Origin: a virus
Length of the DNA stretch: 39,882 bases
Direction: 5' to 3' (one strand)
IMG/VR virus record: IMGVR_UViG_3300030419_006516
Coordinates: 1 to 39,882 of that record
Shown here: positions 15,262 to 23,500 of the stretch, in pieces
Position numbering within the stretch: the first letter of the stretch is position 1
Layout of the letters: each line of letters opens with the position of its first letter
The notes under the pieces: model-generated
Databases searched by the model: none
What the model was told of the DNA's origin: nothing
What the model saw: the letters and a program-made list of their open reading frames with translations, nothing else
Program-made: the position numbers and the translations under genes

Positions 15262-16128
15262 CTAGAAATATCTTGTTGCTACAATTCTTGTTTTCGGAAA
15301 GTCATCTAAGCCTACTTGTACATCAGTCTTAGACATGTGAGCGCCAGAAAGATCTATCGTTAGTGAGGAATCGGGCTTATCATTATTACAAGCTAATAAA
15401 ACAGGAGCGAAAGTAATGTCCCCAGAGAAGCTCCCCGTGTCAGTAAGGCTCAATTCTTGTCCGCTTATACCGCTTACGTGAGCGTTGTAGAATTTAGCTT
15501 TCGTGCTAATTATTGTCTCTGTTCCAGCATAAAATTCAACTTGAGATGGAACTTGCTTGTTGATTACGTAAACAGGGTCATGTTTAGCTTCAAAAGAATA
15601 AGAAAAATCAAAAGTAGGGTTTTTTCTAGGGTGGTTTCCTGATTCAACCAAATAAGTGCTCCATCCGTTAGTAGTAGATTTTGTTGTGTTATATTGGACT
15701 GCAGCGATTCCTGCTGTGCCGTGACTGCCAAAGTTCCCAGCGTGCTTTCCGGAGATTAAATCATAACATTGAAATGTCGCTGAAGCTTCCAGCAACCTGT
15801 TCGGAGCTGAAGTTATCTGATAAGAGTTTAAATAATAATCTCCAGTTGTACCGGCAAATGAAATTCTGGTTTTAGCTTGCCTATTATCTTTTAGTAACCT
15901 AACTACTTCAAAACAAGGCTCTGACTCGGATTCAAGAATGTATGAAATATTAATATTCCCTAGCGCTGGTCCTTTAGCTGATACATAGCTAGACCCTTTT
16001 CTTCCTACTGAATATGTTTCGGAGACATTTGTTTCAATAGACAAGCGAGCTTGATTGGCAAGGATGCCTGTCCAACCGGCTGCCCCTTTGGGTTGCAAAG
16101 CTATATCTACATCTTCGGAATATATCAT
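15262..16128 (-). CDS. Tail-tube-like protein (paralogue 2)
   Basis: 288 residues made of two similar beta-rich halves (about 25-130 and 168-285). Half 1 has the pattern INISYILES followed by DYYLNSYQITSAP and EASATFQCYD. Half 2 has DFSYSFEAKHDPVYVIN. The same lines recur in the neighbouring 304-residue protein, in the N-terminus of the giant TIG protein and in the major tail protein at 34596-36233. It overlaps the upstream gene by an ATGA junction and the next gene begins 1 base after its stop, so the three are likely made in fixed ratio. A tail-tube or distal-tail ring subunit is the best reading, but family membership rests on visual alignment only. Confidence 0.6.
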   Translation of the reverse strand: MIYSEDVDIALQPKGAAGWTGILANQARLSIETNVSETYSVGRKGSSYVSAKGPALGNINISYILESESEPCFEVVRLLKDNRQAKTRISFAGTTGDYYLNSYQITSAPNRLLEASATFQCYDLISGKHAGNFGSHGTAGIAAVQYNTTKSTTNGWSTYLVESGNHPRKNPTFDFSYSFEAKHDPVYVINKQVPSQVEFYAGTETIISTKAKFYNAHVSGISGQELSLTDTGSFSGDITFAPVLLACNNDKPDSSLTIDLSGAHMSKTDVQVGLDDFPKTRIVATRYF

Positions 16129-17039
16129 ACTTTGTTTTTATTTATTAAAGCTCTATAGCCTAAAGTAGCTACTACGTTTCCGTCTATATTAGCCCCATGA
16201 GATTGGGAAACCAAAAGTAAATCAGAAAAAGAGTAAGAAACTATTTCAGACTCTGTATAGTGATCGTAAAAAGTTAAAGTTAGGTTTTCTGCAGTTTCTG
16301 AACAAGGGAAGTCCCTTAACGCTTTCTGTTCATAGCCCGCTTTAGACCCCATATTATGAGCGTCTAAATCTATTTGAAAACTGCATAGAACTTCTATTGG
16401 GAAATTTCTTTTTACTTCTATAGGGGTTTTTTCTCCTAAAGCGTAAATTGGATTTCTTCCTATATTCATAGCTATAGAAAAACTATTTAATCTATTAGAC
16501 TCAAAGTCGTTTATATTGATTTTTAGACTTCTTGGGTCCGCTATCTTTAAATCAAAATCTTTATTTTCATTGCTTTGTATTGAGGAATAGTCGCTAGACA
16601 CTAAAGAGGAAGTGGCTTCGGAGCTTGGGAGTTTTCCTATATTACCTACTACTCCAATTTCTGCATCAACTCTTGGGATTTGCCCTATCCCGCAATTCAA
16701 AGTATAAGAATTCAAAAAACCTGAAGTAAAAGCTATATCTATTGAGTCAGAATCTAGCGATTTACCTTCTTCTGTCTCGTACAGGTAGCCGTTAAACGGA
16801 GAATCTCCTGTATGTTTGATAATCGGGTCTCCAGTAAAAATGAATGAAGAAAGGGATACATTGCCCGCATAAGCCCCATCGACCACATGATGGACACCTG
16901 TTTGACCTATATGACGCAGAGGCACAGAAGGTACAGCATAAGAAAACTGTAAACTTTGAGCGCCTCTTACCTCATTGGTATTAATAAAGAACCTTTGGTT
17001 CTCTCTCCTTAACCTTAATGGACCCGGAATAAACGACAT
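16125..17039 (-). CDS. Tail-tube-like protein (paralogue 1)
   Basis: 304 residues, first gene of the leftward operon. It shows the same two-unit layout as its neighbours: NVSLSSFIFTGDP then SGFLNSYTLNCG in the first half, and NSFSIAMNIGRNPIYALGEK in the second, close to SFSLDFGLSRTPLQRLGVK of the major tail protein. It starts 8 bases after an inverted-repeat element shared with the divergent gpM gene. A distal tail or tail-tube ring protein at the tip is likely, since the locus sits directly beside the tail-tip genes. Which of the paralogues is the functional distal tail protein cannot be decided from sequence. Confidence 0.6.
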   Translation of the reverse strand: MSFIPGPLRLRRENQRFFINTNEVRGAQSLQFSYAVPSVPLRHIGQTGVHHVVDGAYAGNVSLSSFIFTGDPIIKHTGDSPFNGYLYETEEGKSLDSDSIDIAFTSGFLNSYTLNCGIGQIPRVDAEIGVVGNIGKLPSSEATSSLVSSDYSSIQSNENKDFDLKIADPRSLKININDFESNRLNSFSIAMNIGRNPIYALGEKTPIEVKRNFPIEVLCSFQIDLDAHNMGSKAGYEQKALRDFPCSETAENLTLTFYDHYTESEIVSYSFSDLLLVSQSHGANIDGNVVATLGYRALINKNKV

Positions 17040-17047
17040 TCCGAATT

Positions 17048-17080
17048 ATTTACACTAATAAACCGCGATTTAGTGTAAAT
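17048..17080. promoter_or_regulatory. Inverted repeat in the divergent 304-residue gene / gpM junction
   Basis: Two perfect 11-bp arms (17048-17058 and 17070-17080) are separated by 11 bases in the only divergent intergenic region of the window. Each arm carries TAGTGTAAAT reading toward its own gene, 8 bases from the ATG at 17039 and 20 bases from the ATG at 17101. It may be a pair of facing promoter elements or an operator for both operons. There is no T-tract, so a terminator is unlikely. Confidence 0.5.
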
Positions 17081-17100
17081 TCTATTAAGGGTTTAAGGAA

Positions 17101-17736
17101 ATGGCTAATATATACGAAACAAGTACTTTAAACAAACGTGGTCAAGAGCTTTATGAGGCTAGTCAAAACTACGATAAAAACGATGTAGTTAAGGTGGTAA
17201 CCGAATGGGTTAACTCTGGCGGGACCGTGACTGTTGCCACAACAAATACTCAGCCAGATAAAACCGTCCAAAAAACATTCCACTACTACTACGCCCGAAA
17301 AGATGTTACTTCAGGTGGACATGGCTCTGATTTAGCTCCAACTCTATCAGATAACGCTTGGGGTGGAATAGCACAGGTAGAAGGGGCAAAAATCCCAGAA
17401 TTTATTTGGAAACCTTCTTACGCAAGCTCTGTTTCTCATTCTCCGTCAGTGAATAAGGTTACGTTTGGGGATGGGTATGAGCAAAGGATAGGGCAAATGA
17501 TAAATTCTGACCTAATAAGGGTTAATGTGAACTTCGACAAAAGAAGAAAAAAAGAAGCGACAGCAATATTACATTTCTTACATGCTAGAAAATCTACAGA
17601 AAGCTTTTTGTTTTCCCCTCCAGAACCATATAATCCTAGTAACAAAAGATTTTTTGTTTGTAGGTCATGGAGTAATAATTTTAATTTTTTTGACAATTTC
17701 ACTATTCAAGCAACATTTGAAGAAGTAGCTGCATAA
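17101..17736 (+). CDS. Minor tail protein M-like (lambda gpM family)
   Basis: 211 residues against about 110 for lambda gpM. The C-terminal ~115 residues match gpM: PEFIWKPSYASSVSHSPSV, VTFGDGYEQRIGQMINSD, a basic NFDKRRKKEA, then LHFLHA and a final IQATFEEV. gpM helps build the tail tip beneath the tape measure. The extra N-terminal ~90 residues (QNYDKNDVVKVV, YYYARKD, NAWGGI) look like a CBM5/12-type aromatic carbohydrate-binding module (inference). The start has TAAGGG 9 bases upstream. It is the first gene of the plus-strand tail-tip operon and is followed after 1 base by gpL. Confidence 0.85.
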   Translation: MANIYETSTLNKRGQELYEASQNYDKNDVVKVVTEWVNSGGTVTVATTNTQPDKTVQKTFHYYYARKDVTSGGHGSDLAPTLSDNAWGGIAQVEGAKIPEFIWKPSYASSVSHSPSVNKVTFGDGYEQRIGQMINSDLIRVNVNFDKRRKKEATAILHFLHARKSTESFLFSPPEPYNPSNKRFFVCRSWSNNFNFFDNFTIQATFEEVAA

Positions 17737-17737
17737 A

Positions 17738-18784
17738 ATGCCAGACTATACGCAATTAACTACGACTCAAGCTAAATCCGCCTCAAAGGCGCTGATGAAA
17801 GAAGCTGTTCAACCCAGCCCCTCCTCATTAATTAGCATGTTCGAAATAGATTTAAGTGATATTTTAGAAGATAATCAATTTATTTTTTCTAAAACTACTG
17901 ATAACGAAAATGAAAGAATTTTAAGATTCCATAATAGTCAGCCGTATTTAACTCAAAGAAAATCCATAATTTGGAGAGGAGATCAATATTATCCTGCTCC
18001 TTTTAAGATGAGCGGGTTTGAATCCACAATGCAAGGAACCCTGCCTAAACCTAAAATGGGCCTAGCTGTAAATGACTCTAGCGTAAACGCTTTAGCTATA
18101 TTAAAAAGTAAGATTAGAGTTCTTGACGATTTTGTAGGGGCAAAGGTCACCAGATATAAAACATTTGCTAAATTTTTAGACTTTGAAAACTTTGCTGGGG
18201 GAGAAGCTCCTCAAGGTTTTGCTCCCGACACAAAAGCTGAATTCCCAAGGGAAATATATTACATAGAAAGAAAATCTACTGAAAACAAATTTGTTATAGA
18301 GTTTGAATTGGCCTCAAGATTAGATGTCGAGGGAGTTAGAGTCCCTAGAAGGATAATAATGAGCGAAAGATGCCCTTGGTCGTACAGAGGAGAAGGATGC
18401 TGTTACGAATATAAGGATAGGCTAACCACTGTCCACGGAGACAAAACAGTAGCAGATACTTTTAAAGCTCTCCCTAAGGCAACAGAGATAGGGATAGAAA
18501 TGAAAAACTTGTTAGCGATGTCTGAAGAATCTTTCGTAGACAAAGCAGACTGGAAGCCAAATATAGGATATTCTAAAGGAGATTTTATTTATATAGAAAA
18601 GGATTTAGTTAAATATTATTTTATAGCAAAAGGGAATATTCCTAAAGGTATAAAACCTCCAAACGAAAAATACTGGATAGCAGACGAATGCACAAAAGAC
18701 GTTAGGGGGTGCAGGCTGAGATACAAAAACTCCGCTTTGCCTTTTGGGGGATTCCCGTCTGCAGAAAAGCAAAGAGCCGTATAA
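17738..18784 (+). CDS. Minor tail protein L-like, Fe-S tail-tip protein (lambda gpL family)
   Basis: 348 residues. The N-terminal ~200 residues form the beta-rich tip domain (ISMFEIDLSDI, IIWRGDQYYPAPF). The C-terminal domain carries the Cys pattern that binds an iron-sulphur cluster in lambda gpL: C212 in RCPWSYRGEG, C221/C222, C318 in DECTKD and C325 in RGCRLRY. It ends in the family tail LPFGGFPSAEKQ. Between the Cys pairs (about 225-315) is an insert with NIGYSKGDFIYI, YYFIAKGN and a closing YW, which again looks like a CBM5/12-type module. gpL sits at the tail tip between gpM and gpJ. The stop overlaps the next start as TAATG. Confidence 0.9.
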   Translation: MPDYTQLTTTQAKSASKALMKEAVQPSPSSLISMFEIDLSDILEDNQFIFSKTTDNENERILRFHNSQPYLTQRKSIIWRGDQYYPAPFKMSGFESTMQGTLPKPKMGLAVNDSSVNALAILKSKIRVLDDFVGAKVTRYKTFAKFLDFENFAGGEAPQGFAPDTKAEFPREIYYIERKSTENKFVIEFELASRLDVEGVRVPRRIIMSERCPWSYRGEGCCYEYKDRLTTVHGDKTVADTFKALPKATEIGIEMKNLLAMSEESFVDKADWKPNIGYSKGDFIYIEKDLVKYYFIAKGNIPKGIKPPNEKYWIADECTKDVRGCRLRYKNSALPFGGFPSAEKQRAV

Positions 18785-19119
18785 TGAAAATCTCTGATAA
18801 AATTTATTTAGAAATGAAAGAGTTTTCTCAACAGTCTCCTAGAACAGAGGCTTGTGGCTTGTTGTACGAAAATCAAGATGGAAAAATACTTTTTAAAAAG
18901 TGCAAAAACGTTCACTCAAAACCAGAAAAATATTTTGAAATTTCTTGCAAAGAATATTTAAACACTTCTTACATGGGAGAGATAAAAGCCGCATTTCATT
19001 CTCACCCAGAAACAGATGGCCCTTCCGCTGCAGACGAAAGAATGTCTAAGAAATTGGAAGTGCCTTTTATAATATACTCTCTTAAAAAAAATAAATTTTA
19101 TCATTTAAAATGCAGCTAA
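18784..19119 (+). CDS. Stand-alone JAB/MPN (JAMM) domain protein
   Basis: 111 residues from the ATG at 18784, chosen because it overlaps the gpL stop as TAATG. A longer upstream start at 18709 would overlap gpL coding by 76 bases. It contains a complete JAMM metalloprotease set: E22 in TEACGLLYE, HSHP with H72 and H74, S81 and D84. JAB domains normally form the first half of lambda gpK. Here one stands alone directly before a full gpK, with a 10-base overlap, so the tail operon carries two JAB copies. Possible roles are processing of a tail protein or a peptidoglycan/ubiquitin-like isopeptidase activity; the target is unknown. Confidence 0.8.
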   Translation: MKISDKIYLEMKEFSQQSPRTEACGLLYENQDGKILFKKCKNVHSKPEKYFEISCKEYLNTSYMGEIKAAFHSHPETDGPSAADERMSKKLEVPFIIYSLKKNKFYHLKCS

Positions 19120-19865
19120 CAGAAGAACATAAAACTAAAATTAGAAAACAAGCTTTAGAAGAGGCTCCTAAAGAGTGTTGCGGAATTTTATTAAAGAATG
19201 GCGAATTACATGCTTGCGTTAATGTTAGCGGGTTTCCTGAAGAAACATTTGCTATAAATTTCAATAATCTAAAAAACATAAATACAGATGATATAGCAGC
19301 TTTTTATCATTCTCACCCACAAGGAATTGAGCCTAGCTTAACAGATAAGTATTATGCTCATAAAGTTAATTTAAAATCTTTTATATACGCAATAAAAGAA
19401 GACGAATTTTCAAGCTATGAACCAAGTGGATTTTTTGAACTACCTTTAATAGGAAGAGATTTTATAACTAATGAAGTTGATTGTATTACATTAGTTAGAG
19501 ATTATTATAAAAGAAATTTAAATATCAGTATAAAAGATATTAATCATCAAATCAGAGAAATTGAGCCGGGAGAATGGAAAAATCATCCAGAGTTTTGGAA
19601 ATATAATAGAAGAAATAATGAAGAATTAATTCATCTTTTTCAAAATAGAGGCTTTTCTTTAATAGACAGGAAAGATGATATAAAAGAAAATGATTTAATA
19701 CTCTCTGATAATGGGCTTGTAAGAGCTTATTCTCATTGTGCTGTATATATAGGGGCAGAAAGGGTGATCCACCATCCGTACCCAACTAAATCAACAAAAG
19801 AATCAATGAGTTATTTTAAAGGTAGAGGAATGGTTGTAAAAATGAGACATAAATCTATGATGTAA
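19110..19865 (+). CDS. Tail assembly protein K-like: JAB + NlpC/P60 (lambda gpK family)
   Basis: 251 residues, the usual gpK size. Domain 1 (about 1-105) is JAB/JAMM with E22 in KECCGILL, FYHSHP (H67, H69), S76 and D79. Domain 2 (about 112-245) is NlpC/P60, a cysteine peptidase fold acting on peptidoglycan peptides, with catalytic C125 in NEVDCITLVRDYY and the partner His in YSHCAVYIG (H209). gpK is required for lambda tail-tip assembly and may clear the cell wall. It overlaps the upstream JAB gene by 10 bases and the gpI gene by TAATG. Both catalytic sets look intact. Confidence 0.92.
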   Translation: MQLTEEHKTKIRKQALEEAPKECCGILLKNGELHACVNVSGFPEETFAINFNNLKNINTDDIAAFYHSHPQGIEPSLTDKYYAHKVNLKSFIYAIKEDEFSSYEPSGFFELPLIGRDFITNEVDCITLVRDYYKRNLNISIKDINHQIREIEPGEWKNHPEFWKYNRRNNEELIHLFQNRGFSLIDRKDDIKENDLILSDNGLVRAYSHCAVYIGAERVIHHPYPTKSTKESMSYFKGRGMVVKMRHKSMM

Positions 19866-20530
19866 TGAAAAAAGAACTAGTACAAATTAAACTTCATGGA
19901 CACTTGGGTAAGAGCGTCAAAAGGCCAAATTGGTCTTTGGCAGTTAAAAGCGTTGCAGAAGCAGTAAACGCAATCAATAATTTAACTAATAATAAACTCA
20001 AAAAAAGACTAATAAAAGATCATAAAGATAATTTAAAATATAATGTTTTAATTAATGGTAGAGACTTTGAGCACGATGGACCAGTTGATCCTTCTATTCC
20101 TGAATCAATGAGTAATTCAGAACTATGTATAAAAGGCGACTATATAGAAACAATTGATATAATACCGGTAATTGAAGGAGCTGGAGATGGATTGAATATA
20201 CTAACAATGATAGTAGCTGTTGTCCTAATAGTCGTTGGGATAATAATGATACCCACTAACGCCCCGCTAGGATACACAATGATAATGGCTGGGCTTGGGT
20301 TGTTTGCTGCTGGACTAGCGAACCTGCTCGCGAAACCTCCTAAGCCGGGTGAGGTCGACCAGAGCATAGGCTCTTACATGTTTAATGGCCCCCAGAATAC
20401 GACCGAAGAGGGTAATCCTGTTCCTGTCGGGTACGGAAGGCTCCTAGTAGGAAGTCAAATCATAGCAGCTAGCTATGACGTAGATTATTTATCTGCAGAC
20501 CCAGCCGACAAGCCAACTTACACAAGCTAA
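19865..20530 (+). CDS. Tail assembly protein I-like (lambda gpI family)
   Basis: 221 residues. The N-terminal half is ubiquitin-like in pattern (VQIKLHGHLGK, then SVAEAVNAINNL), as in gpI. The centre carries a long hydrophobic region (about 115-160: ILTMIVAVVLIVVG, then TMIMAGLGLFAAGL), a family feature. The C-terminus ends with KPPKPGEVDQS and NPVPVGYGRLLVGS, which matches the conserved end of gpI proteins. It is needed for tail-tip initiation in lambda and is thought not to remain in the mature tail. It sits between K and J as expected and overlaps K by TAATG. Confidence 0.88.
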   Translation: MKKELVQIKLHGHLGKSVKRPNWSLAVKSVAEAVNAINNLTNNKLKKRLIKDHKDNLKYNVLINGRDFEHDGPVDPSIPESMSNSELCIKGDYIETIDIIPVIEGAGDGLNILTMIVAVVLIVVGIIMIPTNAPLGYTMIMAGLGLFAAGLANLLAKPPKPGEVDQSIGSYMFNGPQNTTEEGNPVPVGYGRLLVGSQIIAASYDVDYLSADPADKPTYTS

Positions 20531-20531
20531 C

Positions 20532-23500
20532 ATGATAGAAGACAAGTCAGGAATATTTTTAGCTGGAGCCCATAAAAAGGCAAGGACACCAGAAATTGCC
20601 AAAGAAGGTATAAAGGCAAAAATTGGCGGCGATAAAAAAGCTATATCAAGAACCCAAATTCAGACTCTCGACTTGGTTTCAGAAGGGGAAATAGAAGGGT
20701 TAGTATCTGGTCAATTCTATTATTCTGGTCAATCTGGTGACATTGGTTATGTCTCTGGAAGATTCAAGCCTTACGAGCCTTTCTCGGCGGAATCCACCGC
20801 CGCTGGGGAATCAATAGACGTAGCTAGTTCTGATAATGTTAGATGGCTAAGGTCTGTATACTGGAACGACGTACCATTAGTAGATTCTTCCGAGCAACTA
20901 AATTTCGCCAATATTGATATGGCAATGGTTTTAGGGACTGCCGACGGGCTACAAGATGACGACGAATCTTCTTTTAGTAGAGACGTAACCAGAAGTGCGA
21001 CCAAAACAAGAGTAATAAGTGAGAGATTGAGGGGGCCTAACTTTAATTACGCTAATTTAGATAAAGGCCACTCTAAGCCTACCGAAACATTTTCAGGCCT
21101 TTACGACCCTGATAACCCAGAAAGTGATGGACACAGGAGAGCTGTAATAAACCAAAGAAAATATAGAGTACTGAACAAAAACTGCGCTGCTGTACAAGTA
21201 AATATTAAAATCGCTTCTTTGCAATACAGAGAGCTGCAGAAAGCTAAAAGAATGGGAGACGCCTCTGACGCCACTATTGAGTACATGGTTCAAATAAAAC
21301 CAATATTTACTGTGTTTTCTGAATTACCAGACGCTGTCAGAGATACATTTAATAGAGAAAAACATGAAAGCTGCACAGGAAGAATTACCAAAGGGTTTGT
21401 AAACTCAACTCAAATTGACTTGCCAAATTTATCGGAAAGAGAAGACTTTCTCGGTTGGGAAATAATAGTTATAAGAAAGACTTTTGATTCTTTAGATTCA
21501 AGATATGAAAATACTACTTTTGTTGATAGCTTAACAGAGATATATAGAAGCTCTTTTACATACCCTCATTCAGCAATAGTAAGTTCTAAATTTTCTGCAG
21601 AATTTTTCTCTCAAATACCTAGTAGAAAATTCGACATGAGACTTAAAAAGGTTAAAGTCCCTAGTAATTACAACCCTCTTTTAAGAAATTATGGCCAAAT
21701 CAGCGGAGGAGCCAGATACCAAGGCTCAACTGGACTCAGCACAAATAACTCATCACCATTAGTTCCCTTAAATCAATTTCACAGAACTGGGGAAAAAGCT
21801 GCTGTAGGATCAGGGATATCAACTTGGGAAAGCCAAGACGTGAGCGACTACTCCCAGTCGATTTCTCAAACCGTTTTAAACATAAGCGGTTTAAGTCAAG
21901 AAGAACTTGGCGATTATACTATAAATGGAACTACTGATATATGGGACGGGACATTCAAAGGGGAAAATCAATGGACAGATAACCCAGCTTGGGTTCTTTA
22001 CGACCTACTAATTAATAAAAGATATGGGTTAGGCGACTATGTAGATGAAGATGACATAGATAAGTGGACTTTATATAAGATAGGTCAATATTGCGATCAG
22101 TTAGTACCAGATGGAGAAGGAGGGTTGGAACCTAGATTCTCAGCAAATATACTTTTGAACGCAAGAGAGGAGTCTTTTAAGGTTATCAACAATATGGCAA
22201 GCATATTTAGGGGAATAGCTTACTATGGCCAAGGGAGCATCTTCGCTGTACAAGACAGCTTGAAAGACCCTGTAATGACATTTACTAATAGTAATGTCCA
22301 AAATGGTGTTTTTAATTATCAATCTAGCAACAAAAAGGCGAGACATAACGTAGCTGTAGTAAAATATCTTGATAGAAATGAATTTTATAGACCCGCTGTA
22401 GAATATGTAAAAGACATAGAAAGTATAAAAAAATATGGGGAAAGAGAGGTCGAGGTTACGGCTTACGGGGCGACAAGTAAAACCCAAGCTATGAGATGGG
22501 GAAGATGGACTCTTCTTACAGAAAATATGCAAACAGAGACTGTTGGTTTCACTGCAGGCCTAGAAGGAGCTTATCTGAGGCCCGGAGATGTATTTAGAGT
22601 TAGTGATTCAAATAGGTCAGAGTATAAATTTGGAGGAAGACTTTCTGGCATAAGAATAAATGACGACAAAGGGGCAATCATAACTCTAGACAGATACATG
22701 TCTTTCGAAGGAATGAAAAATGCGGAAGGCGAGGATATGGGTTCAGGAGTTCTTTCTTTAATGGCTCCTACTTATCATTATGATCCCGTAACTACTGAAA
22801 TTGGAGATAGCCGAGATATAGACGATATAAGAAGATCTCAAATATTAGAATATACCTTTTGGACAGGACATGCTCTAGGATCAGACCATGATGACGCTCA
22901 TGGTTTTATTTCTCGCATGTCTGGCCCATCTGGGGAATTCAGAAATGGTTTAATTGAAATTACGTTAACAGGAACTAAATATGAAGCTGATTATATAAAT
23001 ACAGGTAATTATGACTTAGGTTTAAATGCTTCTGAAATGGGAACGATTCCTTTGACTTATACTATACATGACCCTGTAGGAGAAAATCCAGAACCTCAAC
23101 TATATTCAACTTTAAGCGTCAGAGAACAAGATGCCGGAAGCGTAGAAGTAATGGGTTTAGAGTATGCATCCGGAAAATTTGAAAAAGTAGAATCAGATTT
23201 TGAAGCTCAAGTGCCTGAATCCCCATTTCATTCTAGATCTGCGCCCCAAAAACCACGTCTTGAAAGCCTTAGCTACGAGCAGGCAGTTAACAAAATACAT
23301 TACTCAGTTAAAGTAAAACAAAAAACAGAAAAAGATGACCAAGGGAAAGAAGTGACTTATGATGATCCAGATCATAATACTTCCATGATCTATGTATATC
23401 ATAAATATGAGCCGAAAGGGAAAGTCTTACTTAAAGAAAACTTTTTTACAGATATAGAAAATAATGGGCTAGGCTCACCTAATAACCCTTTAAATGATAA

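Noticed and set aside
18709-18783. Longer start for the stand-alone JAB protein
   Set aside because: It would overlap conserved gpL coding by 76 bases. The internal ATG at 18784 forms the TAATG junction used elsewhere in this operon.
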